The translations under genes were made by a program, and so were the position numbers. Positions 20,655-33,660 of a stretch of 64,000 nt of DNA are shown here, piece by piece. Within the stretch, counting starts at the first letter, position 1. Each line of letters starts with the position of its first letter. Origin of the DNA: Cocos nucifera (taxonomy: Eukaryota; Streptophyta; Magnoliopsida; Arecales; Arecaceae); contig QRFJ01000368.1 in assembly GCA_006176705.1 (NCBI GenBank), positions 734,501-798,500 on the forward strand. Reading direction: 5' to 3'. The notes below the pieces were generated by a model that was not told the DNA's origin, made no database searches, and saw only the letters and a list, made by a program, of their open reading frames with translations.

Positions 20655-23401
20655 TGAAGAAAATCTCGCAGGGTTTAAGCATGCATTTTTGAAACTTTTT
20701 CAAATAAAATAGCAGTAGAAGTAAATATTAATCTAAAATTAATACTATGCATGCATTGATCATATCAAATAAATCCTACTCAGGATCTAAATATGCTAAT
20801 ATGTGATAGAAAAATAAAATGCATTCAATCAGCAAATCGAATCTGCTGATCGATACGAGTTTAGAACTCGATATCTTTTTGCGGATAGCTGATCTCCATG
20901 ATCTGAATCCATCAAAAGAAGCTATGATATTATGCTACAGCCGCACACTCATTCGACCTCTATGGATGGTCCATACGAAGCTTCTGATCTCGATCAGCTC
21001 CACTGGAGTGCCAGCTCCTCGCCAAGGCCTTCGACGGTTGATCATTATCGATGCAATCGATCATATATTTTTTAATTTTTTGAATACTTCAAAAAATTAG
21101 AATACAAATATTAGAGGATGATGAAGAGGTTTTTCAAATTGGTCGTGATTCGATGCTCACAACACTCGATCTCTCCACCCAAACCCAGATTCCCAAAACT
21201 AGGGTTTCACTCGGTCCAAAAACTCTGACACACTAAAAATCCTATCACGCCCTCTCTGTATGGAGTTTTTCTATGAAATAAGTTTTTATCGAAAGATAAC
21301 TTTCAGATCTATAAATCTTATTTAGATCATATCTAAAATTGGATATCCTTAGAGATGAAAATTAGATGAGAAGAGAGGTATGAGGGAAAAGTAAAGTGTT
21401 GTAGGACCCTGCTCACCTTTGCTCCAAGATTTTTTTTGCCCAAAACTAGTGCCCGATCAATCTAAAATTTTTACCATGCAATTCTAACCCCTTCTTTAAT
21501 TTGCAAAAAAATTCTTATAATTTATTGATGTGAATACCATAGGAAAAGTGCATGGAAAAAAAAAGGGTTGAGTGGTTGGGAGGTTTTAACCACTCCCTTG
21601 ATTTCAAAAATCAAATGAGCCTCTTATCTTTAATATGTAGAAGGACTCTTCTTCTATGTGTACATATTTTTATTTCTCCAAAAGATATTCGATAAACAAA
21701 AGGAAGGGCGTGGGAAGCAGATAAGGTTGGATTGGTTCCAACCTCCAACAAACTGAGTAGAATTCAAAACTCAACTTACTTTGAACCGATCCAACCCTTG
21801 GACTAGGTCAAAAGTAGATAAGAGAGGGGGTGCACAAACCTTCTGAGTGAGAGAAAAGTTACGTACACAAAAATTTTGGGCATGGAATAAGAGTGAAAAA
21901 GTAAAAAATGATGGGCGCATGGGAGAGTTTGAATTCAAACTTCATTTGACTTGGTCCTAATTGGTTTCAACAAAACCAATTAATCTAGACCCAATTAGAT
22001 CAGGTTAAACCCAACCAAACTAGGCTTAGCCTAATCTAATAAAATTTTAATCAAAATAAAAATTAATTAGGTCCAGCTCTTGATCAAATCAGGGTCAAAA
22101 CTTTCATAGCGATTAGGTCATCTCATGACCTGATCGGGTCAAACCTAATTGAATCAAATTCAATCAAACTTAATTAAATCCTTATTACTCAATCAAATTG
22201 AGCTAATCAGCAATTGAATTGTTAATTAATCCTCCAAAAATATTTGAGTCCAAATCAGATGGGTTATCGGACAAAAGAGTCCCATCAACATGAAACTTCT
22301 GAAGAGTCCCAATCTAGTGGGACTCTTGAACCCAGTGTTCCAAACAAATGAAACTCACGATCTTAGAGTCTCAGACTAGTGGAACTCCTGATCAGAGAGT
22401 CCTAGATAAGTAGGACTCAAAGTTTCAGTCCAGTGGAACTCTTAACCATAGTATCCTAGGTCATCAAGACTCATGATCAGCCATTAGATCAGGTAGGAAC
22501 TCCTTATATGTGTGACTCCATAGGTTTGAATCCTAAGTTGGTAGCATAGAAATTAATTTTTTGTATCAATCGATGTGACCATCTAGCAATGATATCTGAC
22601 ATTCAAATAGATCGAAAAGTTACAACGTAACAATAACGAACCTATGGAATATGGTTACTGTATAATTTATCCCTCTGATCACGATGCTCAAAAGAACAAT
22701 CTAGGATTTACTGTCAATCCTAAAATTCATCCATATTATATTTCAAAATTTAGCATCCATCATATAGACTACCTCGACTGAGGATTTGCTAAATTGAAAT
22801 ACAGCAATGCACTTGCTCCAACACTTAGAGGGATCAATTCCATCTTGACTCACACATTGATAAGCCAAGTACTTGACTGCACCTAGTAGCCTTCCATTAT
22901 TGAATTAAAAATTCAGATAGTTCGGTACCTAAGTACAGTGAGTTGCTTACAAGTCACTATAGTTGTCTTAGGTCTAAGGGATACTTATACCTATATTCTT
23001 CGGGACTAATCTTAACAGAAGAAAAGCTCCAAAGTTGGTCACGTTCAGTGCAGATGTACCCATAAATCTCACTTGCATGCCATGCCAGTATTTTAATACT
23101 CCTTGGTTACGAGGACAACCAACCTATATGGTACACAATGATCTATACTCGATAAATATTGTCATCCTAAGTAACAACGTATTTTTTTATCGTGAATAAT
23201 TTAAGAACTAAATGACAAATCCTTCTTTATCAAATCTAGATAGTCCTAAGGACTTCATCACACAAGAGTTCATTAAAAAATAATAAAATTTATAATAAAA
23301 AATGTCAAATAACTTTTATTATTTGATAATTCATATACAAGTACAATAAGTAGCATAATCGTCAATAGGCTGACGACTGGCTTTGCAACATATTTCTAAC
23401 A
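20655..23401 (-). repeat. Copia-1 5' LTR, complete
   Basis: On the minus strand it begins TGTTAGAAATATG at 23401 and ends CTTCA at 20655, a 2747-base LTR with canonical TG...CA ends. Its first ~950 bases match 1-948. It directly abuts CACTA-D subterminal repeats at 23402. Small ORFs inside, such as 20819-21100, have no recognisable domain. Confidence 0.85.
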
Positions 23402-23664
23402 AAATAACCATTGCCATAGGTCTAATGCAGCGGTTGACACATTGTCTATGGCAGCGATTGGCACGTTTATGGCAGCGGTTGTAAAACCTCTCCCGTAGCT
23501 TCTAAATAATTTAAAAGTATATAAATTTTTTAATTTTTTTATATATTTTATCTGATAAATACAGAGATATATAACATAAAAAATATTATAAATATAAAAA
23601 TATTTTTAAAATATAAAAATTTTATTATCAAATAAAATTTATTATAATATTTTTAAAAAAAATA
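23402..23664 (-). repeat. CACTA-D 3' subterminal array (partial) and AT-rich spacer
   Basis: Three CTATGGCAGCGGTT-type units (23402-23505) precede an AT-rich spacer that mirrors 18846-19010 of CACTA-B almost base for base. The array is cut off at 23402 by the Copia-1 LTR. Confidence 0.85.
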
Positions 23665-25420
23665 TATCAGAAGTTTCCTAAATCTACATCGTCATCATCC
23701 TAGGGAGATGAAGCACGAGCTGGAGCCAGAGCTGGAGCTGAGCTAGAGTCAGAGCTGGAGCTGAGCTAGGGTCAAAGCTGGAGGAGCTAGAGCTGGAATG
23801 CGCGCTAACATATCCTCAAAGCCCATGAAGGCACCTCCAAAATACGCACTGAGCATCGACACCATATCTCTCACGATGCCCTCTAAATGAGATGCATGCT
23901 CCTCAGCCCGATTTGCCTGCATCATGGCATGATCTGCCTATGCCAATGCCACCTCAAGCTCCTTCCGACTGACGACACCAAAAGCCTATAAGAGACGCTC
24001 GCCTCTGACTAATAGCTGATCGACGTATGTTTAGGCCTGCATCGGATCCTTTCAGAGTGCTCAGGCCCTAAGACCTAAGACAGATGGTCATAGGGGCCAG
24101 AAGTATCCGGGCCCTCGCTTGCGAGCATATCTAACTAATCCTATAATTATAAATGCAAATAAAATTTTATAAGAAATGCTATAATCCTAATCATATATAC
24201 TAATATATTTAATACTTACAAAAATTCTTTCGATCGCCATATTCATCGACCTACCCTTCTTGTCCATATGGCTGGATCGAAAGATCTCACTACAGCTGGG
24301 CATCACTCCATCTCTCATCAGCTATAATAATGGATCAGTTTATCAAAAATATAAAAAAAATATTAATTTAATTTATCTAAAAAAATTTAAAATTTATTAT
24401 CTCTCTATGCACACGACTGGCTATAAACTCACGATCGAGAGTGTGCGTATACTCCTGGACTATCTGATTCTTTCGATTCTGACGGAAGATAGCCTATCAA
24501 GTATTTAAATAAATAATAAATATTTAAATATAACTTTAAGCATATTAAAAAATTTAAAAGTTAGTAATTTTATCTCAAACTCCTGGCTTCTCCAATGTGT
24601 AACCATCCTCTTCCACTGACTTGGAGGACAGTCCTGTATCTAAGGAGCAAGCTCCTCTAGAGTGTCCGTCGATGCTTGAGCCATCCTCTATGGAGCTTGA
24701 TCTTATAGCCCTAGTATAACTTCTCGATCTTCTTCAGTCGGGCATCTCAAGCCCTCTCGTGATCAAAAAAGTCATACCTCCTCTGCACAAAATTATCAAA
24801 AATTAGTTACAAAATTATTCTAATCAAACATAATATAAATATATAAAATACATAAATATAATTAAGATGCACTTATCCATATCTTCTCCCACACTCGATC
24901 CTTAATTGTATCACCCATCAATCACCAGTCTCTGGGCTCTATAGAAATAATGTCTTACCACCTCATAAGCACTCTAAAAAAGGAATGCATCTTCCGTGCG
25001 ATCTCCCCTACTGGCCTCTCCTTCGGATCATACTGTACCATCATCTGATGCTGGCGGTTTCATACATATGCCATACATGTGGGATCGTACAATATCCTAC
25101 TGGATGATGCACCTGCAATAAAAATATGTTATGCAAATATATAAGTATACAAATACTATATAAAAAATAAATAAATAATATAATAAAAATATACACTCAG
25201 ATGCCACTGGAGTAGCATGTGTCGAAGATGTGGATGACAATAGAAGATCAGATGTCGGTGGAGTACTAGATGCTGTCGGTGGAGTGGATGTCGGCAGTGG
25301 AGGTCCCTGAGCAGCCGATGTGGAGATAGATGGAGTATGCTCTGACTGCTCCTCAGATGCTGAACTCCGTATAACCCATCGAAAGACAGGGGTGAATGCT
25401 AGATGGCATTTTGGTGCCAT
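23665..25420 (-). pseudogene. CACTA-D Transposase_24-like gene remnant
   Basis: The minus-strand ATG at 25420 opens MAPKCHLAFTPVFRW, with a Ser/Thr/Pro-rich exon 1 like that at 17135. Later exons mirror the CACTA-B gene: LLDHERA-type helices near 24700-24780 and EEHASHLEGIVRDMVSMLSA near 23850-23900. The end is acidic (DDDD, about 23690). Stops interrupt the later exons. This family supplies the second, DNA-binding transposition protein in many plant CACTA elements. Exon ends are approximate. Confidence 0.75.
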
Positions 25421-26046
25421 CGTGATCTACAATATTAATGAACATTAACTAATATAACATGTTAAACAATAATCAAAGATATACCTAGGTACCATCCGTA
25501 TAATTACATATAAATATATGTATGCCAAAGATTATGTACACTAATCAATTGATGGATCTATCGCTATACAATGTAATAAATAAAAGCAACAAGATGGAGA
25601 TTCCCTTAGCGGCCAGCATGACCCACGGCATGGCCTACCGATACGACACAGCTCAAGGCACAAACTATCGATACGGTATGGCACAGCACGACATGGCCTA
25701 CCAACATGGCACGGCATGGCATGGCCTACCGACACGGCATGGCCCAAGGCATAGCACGGCATGACATGACCCAAGGCACGGCATGATCACCGGTATGGCA
25801 TGGCACAGCATGGCCTACCGGCATGGCTCAGATGCGGAGCTTCATGTAGTCATTCGAGGGGTGAGGGTTGCAACCTCTAGGCCATAAATTTAACATTTTG
25901 AATAATGATATTAGTAACACATCAATAAATAGACTCTAATAATTTATACCAGAATGTTAAAGTCATCACTTAATGGCATCTACAATATGGACATCATCAT
26001 CGCTCCTGACAAATGTGTCTGAGACCTCGATAGTACCAGATAAGTT
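25421..26046 (-). repeat. CACTA-D intergenic spacer with CGGCATGGCCTACC minisatellite
   Basis: 25615-25830 is a degenerate tandem array around GGCATGGCCTACCGACACGG and shorter GGCACGGCAT steps. It produces a false ORF (25522-25764). CACTA-B has a short version at 16875-16930. 25530-25600 repeats the sequence at about 40350-40420 on the other side of TNP2. No gene is supported here. Confidence 0.7.
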
Positions 26047-27219
26047 TTATCCTAAAGAAGCACTTTTCATGCATGGTCCAATATCGTCATCAACTTTAGT
26101 ATCATCAAAAATATGCCTAGGCACCATCTTCACAACAACACCCCATTGAGGCTCCAAGGGATTACTAACGTAGAAGATTTGACTAGCTTGGAAGGCAAGT
26201 ATATACAGTTCTTTAGTGTGAAAATGGCATTGCATGTTAACGAGAGTAAAACCACACTCATCAGTCTTCATCCCAGACTATGACAAGTTGTCAAACCAAT
26301 CATACTTCATCAACGCAATCCTTCCTTTAGAATAATAGTCCAAGATGACTATCTTCTCCACCACGCCATAATAGTTCAAATCCTCCATACGAGGCTGTGA
26401 ATTCCTTGAGCTAGTATAACATCCAGTGGTGGTGCTCAACATAATGCCACTATTTTGTGTTGCCATATTTACAAACCTATTATGAATATTAAATATGTAG
26501 CCGTTAATGATGAGCTGTTTATACTCACGCATGGTATAATTAGGATCCATTAAAAGAGCACGCACTTTAGGGCTCACATCACTGAGTCGCAATCTCTACA
26601 CCTAATTAAGAAAATGATACCTAATTAGTAAACATGTTCAAATAAGTTGTACAAGGTAAGAATATATAATCGCTTACATGATCTTTGAACCATTCAAAAA
26701 AAATTTTGCTATGCATTTTCTCTTTCTCTCGCATACTTAGAGCGCCATATTTTACTCTTATGACCTCCTAGTGTTTGCTGCATGCATAAAGAATAAATTT
26801 AGATATAATTTAATATTTTTTTTTAATTATTATAAAATAAATAAGACTGAGTGACTCACCTTATGTACGGTTTAATGACATCATAGTTGAAAAGTACGTA
26901 GTAGTGTGCCTTATCCCTTTCCTCAATGCTTAACTCAGTGAGGTGGTATGAAGTAAAAAGTCAACCTGGGTATGGAATAGACTCAAATGCAGGCTTAATT
27001 GACTCATACTGATTATCCTGATTCCTCATTGGCCGATTACGATATATCTCGAGTTTGTTTAAGTATATGGTATAAAAATTCATACACTCTTGATCCAAAT
27101 AACCTTCTGCTATGGATCCCTTCAGGTGATTCATATTTTTTATATAAGATTTTAGAGTTTAAATATTTCTCTCAGTAGGATACATCCATCGATAGAATAC
27201 TAGGCCTCTAAGTGCAACT
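26047..27219 (-). pseudogene. CACTA-D TNP2 transposase gene, 3' part (DUF4218 end and DUF4216)
   Basis: From 27219 downward the minus strand reads FYRWMYPTER, YIKNMNHLKGSIAEGYL and KPAFESIPYPG, the end of the DUF4218 region. A further exon, 26278-26592, has MREYKQLIINGYIFNIH and MEDLNYYGVVEKIVILDYY. Then 26047-26271 has DECGFTLVNMQCHFHTKELY and FQASQIFYVSNPL, i.e. DUF4216. This order is standard downstream of the TNP2 catalytic domain in plant CACTA elements. A stop at 26275-26280 and others inactivate it. Copia-3 separates it from the N-terminal part. Confidence 0.85.
27215..27219. repeat. Copia-3 target-site duplication, left
   Basis: CAACT here and TAATT at 37765-37769 flank the element. 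They agree at three positions and differ by C/T at two, consistent with a decayed 5-base duplication. Confidence 0.5.
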
Positions 27220-29492
27220 TAAAGGAAAATCCTAATTTTTTAGGTCAAGTTCGTTCAGATCTGATTGGATTGAGAGGCATATTTCAAAATTTTTCTCTCA
27301 GATCCAGATTAGATCTGACACTTTTTAGATCTGATATTAGCATCTAATAAATAAGAAAAATTAAATTAAATTAAAACTAAATTAATTTTATCTTGATCTT
27401 AGGTAATCTGATTATCCGTTGATGATCCTACGAAAACTCTGAGGTTCTAGATCTAGCCACGCAAGCACCTGACCTCTACCGATATCCACTCGGATTGGAT
27501 CTGGAGATCTTCTTCTTCTATTTCTTTTCTTCAAAAATTAGATCTAGATCTTATTTGGAGGATCTTCAAAATACCTTCTGAAGATCACACGTCGTCTCTG
27601 CAGTAGTGCTGCCTTCTTCCTTTTTCGTCAGCCTTTTCTTGTCTGACTCACACTAATCTGAAGAATCCAACTTTCTTGGGCATGAAAAGGAGAGAGAGGG
27701 CCAGATGTTGGCATGGAGAAGGGAGAGGGGCAGCCTTGGAGCGTGGCTAGGAGAGAAGTTTTTTAAAAGTAGGCACAGATAGGGTCTATTTATAGACTCT
27801 GCTGCGCCATATAGTGCTGCATCACTTCGACCAATCACGTTGCTTCGTTCAATCAGATCTCAATCTGATTAGCGGGATGAGAGATCCACGGATTCATCTT
27901 AAGGTGGTGCCTAAGATTGGTCAAAGTCTATAGGTGAGGGTCACCTAGTTTGAATCCAACAAGCAACCTAGAGTCCCATCCATATAGGACTCCAGCATCC
28001 CTATCCATGGGCGCACGCCATCCTAGGCATGCGCCCTCTTCTTTCTAATTTCTAGAGAGGGGACAAGCCTCTATCTGCTCTCTAATAAGTGCATGACATA
28101 TGGGTAGATGTCCAAGGGTCAAAGGTCAACGTTTGATCAAGTCAAAGTACAAGAAATGGTAGGTGACGAAAAATGGCAGGTGTTGTCTCAAATTTATCTC
28201 ATAAATTAAGACAGCCCTTTTCTAACTTGGACAAGCTCCAATCAAACCAGGTAAAGGTACCTGAGTGAGCACAAACTCATTTGGCTTAGTCGAGACAACT
28301 TTTATAATGGAGAAAAAGAAGAACGTTAGGCTTAATCGTGTGCTAGCAAGATTTTCTTGAACCTAATTAAATCTAATTCAAATCAACTGAACTGGATTAG
28401 TCCAATTGATGATATCTAGATTTAAACCCTTATTTGTGTGACCCAGTTAGGTTCAGTTCTGTATGGTAATGGGATATGTCATGATCTCTATCATCGACAT
28501 CATCGAAACTCCTTTCGATGGATCAGAACTTTTCTGATTCAGACAACTAGAATGATCGATCATCTAAATCATTCTAATTGCTCCCAAAATCCACCAGTGA
28601 CACCTAGCAGTATATGGTGGCAATCCCATCAAAGCTGAATGCAAACCTCTTGGTGCAGTTACTTGTGTGATTAAGTTCTTCTATCTTGAGCTCCGATCAG
28701 ATTAGGGTTAAGGTGAACTCGTCAAACCCTAATTCCTATCATATGATTTAATCATTCGATTCAAGTCCAATGTGAAAATCGTTAAATAGAAACTCTTTCT
28801 ATTATTTCACACTCTGCCATGGCCATGGGCTTATGGACTTGATTCTCATGATCATCATAGGGCTGCTCCTCTATCCACCGAGGTAGATAGATTCCATCTT
28901 GGTGCAATCCAATTCCTACAATGAACATGCTATAGCCAACATACACCTCAGGATTTCGAATGGCTAGGAGATCGAGTCATGGTGTAGTCAAACTATAACA
29001 CCCTCAAGGTGAACTGTCGATGCACTTTAGGTCAAAGAACCAGACACACCACTGTAGCATCGAGTCAGTCATTGATGAGAAGGTAGACTTCCTAATGACT
29101 ACTCGAGGTGGTCACGCTCAGTGCCCTCGTTCTCTAACGAGTACCTGTACTCTCACTTCGGTGTCTCTACACCATAGACTCAAGACTCATCTACTACAAA
29201 GAAGCGATTGTACACCAACCTTCTGGATCAATCACCATCCTCATGATGATCCTACGGTCAAGGAGCATTTTATGAGTTAATAAATGATAATTCATGTCTT
29301 AAATTTTCAACTCTTGAAAATATGAATTATCATTACCATTAACTCAAGAAATGTATCACAGACACTAAATACACATTATGTGATAGAAAATAACCCATTT
29401 TTATTATTTATAGTCAAAATTATAATTTTGCCTCCTAGAAGTGTATTACAAGTGTCAGCCAATTCTGGCTTCTAGGGCACATATATCTAACA
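27220..29492 (-). repeat. Copia-3 3' LTR
   Basis: On the minus strand it begins TGTTAGATATATG at 29492 and ends ...TTCCTTTA at 27220, where the other copies end TTCA; the terminal CA is mutated to TA. It is collinear with 35511-37764. The TATA box TATAAATA is at 27787-27794 (minus). ORFs such as 28438-28638 and 29020-29280 recur in other LTR copies without being genes. Confidence 0.88.
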
Positions 29493-29505
29493 ATCTCCCA
29501 CTTGA
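29493..29505 (-). other. Copia-3 polypurine tract
   Basis: The minus strand reads AAGTGGGAGATTG, abutting the LTR start, identical to the Copia-2 tract. Confidence 0.82.
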
Positions 29506-30991
29506 TCCTAAAGCCAATTGGCTACAAATCTAAGTCCCATCTTCTCAAGGTGGGCTTCGATCTTCTGCTGGCCTAATGGCTTTGTAAGCGAGTCTACCAT
29601 ATTGTCTGCGGAGTCGACTCTCTTAACCTCGATGTATCCCTTCTCGAGGTAATCGTGGATAAGATGATATCACCGCTCGATGTGCTTGGATTTCTGGTAA
29701 GACCTTGGCTCGTTAGCAAGGACTATGGCGCCATTGTTGTCACAGTATAGAGGAATGGCATCTGATGGCATTACTTCGATCTCTACGGTAAATTTTTTAT
29801 ACCAGAATGCCTCCTTTGTAGTTTCTGACGTAGCGATGTATTCTGCTTCCATGGTGGAATCTGCTATCACTGTCTGCTTGGAACTTTTTCAACTGACAGC
29901 TCCACCATTGCACAAAAATAGACTCTCAGATGTCGACTTTCGATCATCTATATCGAATATAAAATCTGAGTCTGTATATCCCTGAACTTGGAGTTCTCCA
30001 TTACCAAAGATAATAATATATCCTTAGTTCTTCTCAAGTACTTAAGGATACATTTCATAGAAGTCCAGTATTCTTTATCTGAATTTGACTGATATCTGCT
30101 TATGACACTCATAGCATGGGCTATATCAGGTCGTGTACATAACATGGCATACATGAGGCTCTCTATTATAGAAGCATAAGGGATCTTGCTCATGCGTTCT
30201 ATTTTCTCAGGTGTACTGGGGCACATCTTCTTGGAAAGATGAATGCCATATCTGAAAGGTACCAAACCCCTCTTAGAGTTTTCCATGCTAAATCTCTTTA
30301 GCACTTCTTCTATGTACATCTTCTGTGAAAGTCCTAGCATCCTATTCGGTCTATCTCTATAGACCTTAATTCTCATAATAAAGGATGCTTCTTCTAGGTC
30401 TTTCATGCAGAATTCTTTAGATAACCATATTTTGACTGTGGTCAACATGAGAATATCATTCCCAATGAGGATGTCATCCACGTACAATACGAGAAAAATA
30501 ATAGCGCTCCCACTGACCTTTTTGAAGACACATGGCTCCTCCTCATTCTTGATGAAATCAAATAATTTGATCACATCATTAAAATGAGTATTCCAACTCC
30601 AAGATGCTTGCTTAAGTCCATATATGGACCTTTGCAGCTTGCATACTTTATGATCATCATCACTGGATGTGAAATCTAAGGATTGTTCCATGTAGATATC
30701 TTCCTCAAGATATCCATTTAAGAATGCCATTTTCACGTCCATTTATCATATTTCATAATCAAAATAGGCTGCTATAACAAGCAATGTACGAATGAATTTT
30801 AGCATAGCTACTGACGAAAAGGTATCCTGATAGTCAATGCCTTCGCGTTGACTATAACCTTTTGCCACTAATCTAGTTTTGAATGTCTCCATATTTTCAT
30901 CTACATCAATCTTTCTCTTGAAGATCCATTTACACCCAATAGGTACTATACCTTCTGGTGGATCTACAAGGTTCAGACTTGTTGAGTGCAT
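29506..30991 (-). pseudogene. Copia-3 reverse transcriptase and RNase H
   Basis: The 264-codon minus-strand frame 29948-30742 runs MDVKMAFLNGYLEEDIYMEQ, SIYGLKQASWSW, an intact catalytic YVDD (30473-30484), MLCTRPDIAHAMS, and KYLRRTKD. 30746-30991 adds CKWIFKRK and TRLVAKGYSQ upstream, after one stop. RNase H follows at about 29520-29945, with ADSTMEAEYIATSE and LYCDNNGAIVLANEPRS (29670-29870). This is the longest uninterrupted RT frame in the window. Upstream of it the element is badly degraded. Confidence 0.88.
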
Positions 30992-33660
30992 CGAGTTAAT
31001 TTTTCTAACTGTTAAATTTGCTCTCTATATCTATCTCATATTTCGATATCTATTTATTCTTTTGTTCTTTCTGTATATTTTTGGGTGTTTCGATCATCTA
31101 TCAATGAAGCCGCCATTACCTACGAGGAACATTTTCTCTACTTCTCTTGAAATCGTACCCTAAGTACCTCTCAGTGAGGATGAAAAACTCTTTCGCATTT
31201 TATTAATTTGGAGAGGTATAGTTATTCGGATTGGTTAACTTGATTTGGTTCACATTTGGTCCTTAGCGTGCGTTGACTCTCTATGGACATTTTTCTCATT
31301 CGAGCGGTTGAATTCTTGACTTTCCAATACAGCTATTCTTGAATAAACTATTTTTCTATATAATAGATAGCTATTTTTTTCGTATTCTCACAATCACATT
31401 GTTGATCTTCTGGAATGTTAAGAAAATAATAATCCTAATGACTCTTAGGATAGTCTATTAAATCGAGCTCTGGCAATGGACCTTAAAGTCTAACTTTTGT
31501 TCGCTTATTGGTCTTTGACATTGAGTCGGACCAATCCTATAATCTGAGATGATTCTTGACTTTCATATTATTTTTATCATGCCATTATTCTCGTATACGG
31601 TTGTAGGAACGATTTTAGAAGGAACCCTATTCCATATGTATTATTGTTCATTTTAATCAACAGTATCCTAAAGAAAATCTAATTCTTGTGATATCTTCAT
31701 CATATCTATTGGCATACTAATAGGGTTCGATTCATTCTTCTGAAATTTCCATTAGTTAAGGTGTTTCCAGGTGGAGTCCATTGAGGAAATTTATCAATGT
31801 TTTTTCAGTTGAGAAATTAGGAAATTTTTTGACAAGGTATTCAACCTTTCTTCGAGTGTCTGAATCGAGGAGAACCTTTAATGGGATTTTTTATATTTGC
31901 TTTCTACTTTCATATTTTGATATTGCTATCTTTCAAAAGAGGTCAGATTTGTGTCTCAATAAGATACACATATGCACTACCTAGATAATCATGGTAAAGG
32001 TTGAGTGAATGGGTAGGAATTTAAGTTGTCTCTTAGCGGTGCACATCATGAGTAGGTCTCTACTATCACTATCTGTTATGTACTTAGTGGATCAATAAAT
32101 CGTCTGCTCCTTTATTTCCATGTCCCTACAAAAAGTTATAGTCTATTCATTATGTCTTGACAAGATTTCATAATATTTTGGATATGATGTCGAAAGTATA
32201 TGGACCATAGTCCGTCTTCATCTTTACCTACTTCTGCCTATTATTCTGCATATGACTAATCGTTTTTAGGTTGTCATATTTGTATATCTATCATTTGGTA
32301 CTATCCTCTTATTCAATTTTGATTTATGTGCTATTCCATATTTTTACTCCAAATTAAAAATAGATTATATGCGAACATGTGGTTTTATGTACTGATAAAG
32401 ATCGGTAATAAGAAAATCCACTTGCATTTATTTTTTTATAAAAAAATATTTACAATGGTCTCTAAGAAAAACTAAACATAGCTCTCTACGCCATTAGGCA
32501 TAGTAAATTTATATAATTCAATATTCTACTCTGCTGGATGGTACATATATAAGCAGTCCTTTTAATGTACTAAGTCTAATCCAGGATTGGTAGTCTCAAG
32601 AGAAGTATAGTTCATGGCCATTGGCAGCTATCATTGCTTCTATTTTCCAACGTACAGGACATCTCACCATTCCAGCCTCCTGATCTTCTCTAATACTCTC
32701 TCTATTAAGTGCATTATATGTAGTGCATAGTATTGCCAAAGTCAAGCATCCAATTGAATGCAGAAGAAATTGGTAAGGTTAGACTCATATAATGAGCTAA
32801 CCTCCAGAAGGATCAGCCTCTTCTTATTTTCAGAGTGCCAGGTTATGTAAGGCAGTTCCGCTTTCCAGTGGCCATCATTGTTGCAATGGAATACTTTCCT
32901 TATCAGCGGCCTTCTTTCAGCTCTATTCTTTTTCTTCTTTTCTTCTTCTACCTTTTGTTTCGTATATCTCTCTTCAAAAGACTTTACTTGGAAGAATCAT
33001 TCCATAGCAAGACTGAGCTTTAGATACCTTTCATGGAAAGCTCTGCGGTAACCAGCATGTTTCTAAGTTAACGACCAGAAATTTTAAAAGTTTATGCATA
33101 TGGTAGTTCAAGATGAACTGCCCATACGCATCAGTCAAGGATTGCAGAATTTATATCATTTCTGCAGATCCAAGTCTAACCTCACTCCGAGCTTCTCAAT
33201 CTCTTATAGTTCTATATCATCAAGACAATGAATCTTGGACTGACTGCCCATCACACATCTTCTATGCTTTACTATTGTCTTTATTATGTATTATGTCTAT
33301 CTCTGCAAACTTTGGTTCACCAACATCTCCTGTAGTGAGTCAATATTTGATGAGCGTCCTGATATATTCTCTATGTTGGCACTGAGAGCTCATCAATGCA
33401 TCGAGTCCAATATATGTAGTACTGATTCTTATTTATCTTCTATCAATCTATCTATATCCAGTGATGCTCTCTATTTCAGTAGATGGACGAGCTTGGTAAG
33501 GTAGGAGGATCCTGGTCCAATACATGAGTAACTTCTCAAAATTCAAATGATTTTGAAGTTTTTGAAACTAATCTTTTATAATTTAGTTCGGTCAGTCTAT
33601 GGGTGTCCAGGATTCGTGCTAGTGGGTTGATGCAGACTATTTTCTTATAGAGAGTCAAAG
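30992..33660 (-). pseudogene. Copia-3 integrase, protease and gag, heavily indel-damaged
   Basis: Only nucleotide homology to Copia-2 (6784-9150) remains. For example, 31115-31145 matches the CCTCGTAGGTAA region at 9130, 31300-31740 matches the integrase C-terminus, 32990-33080 matches the gag region at 7340-7410, and 33640-33690 matches the gag start. Insertions and deletions of a few bases occur every 10-20 bases, so no frame longer than about 90 codons is meaningful. Confidence 0.75.

Larger units (their letters stand above)
1..23401 (-). mobile_element. Copia-1: nested, degenerate Ty1/copia LTR retrotransposon, 3' end outside window
   Basis: Read on the minus strand the order is 5' LTR (20655-23401), primer-binding site (20636-20652), leader, gag from 13392, protease, integrase, reverse transcriptase, RNase H, polypurine tract (949-961) and the beginning of the 3' LTR (1-948). 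That is the Ty1/copia order, integrase before RT. It is interrupted by Copia-2 in the integrase and by CACTA-B in the leader. With both removed, the leader is about 1.7 kb, matching the 1.8-1.9 kb leaders of Copia-2 and Copia-3. Every coding section has stops or lost residues, so the element is dead. It lies inside CACTA-D: the bases from 23402 on are that transposon's subterminal repeats. The lineage within Copia is not assigned. Confidence 0.9.

Noticed and set aside
25522..25774. 80- and 77-codon ORFs with HGMAYRY-like repeats
   Set aside because: Translation of a minisatellite; no independent evidence of coding.
28438..29280. Two ORFs of 66 and 86 codons that recur at 3393-3659 and 10965-11222
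   Set aside because: The recurrence is due to LTR copies of one family. They lie in LTR sequence and are not maintained in length or frame.
32835..33504. ORFs of 62-90 codons in the middle of Copia-3
   Set aside because: They lie antisense to gag in the indel-damaged section, with nucleotide homology to Copia-2 gag in the other direction.
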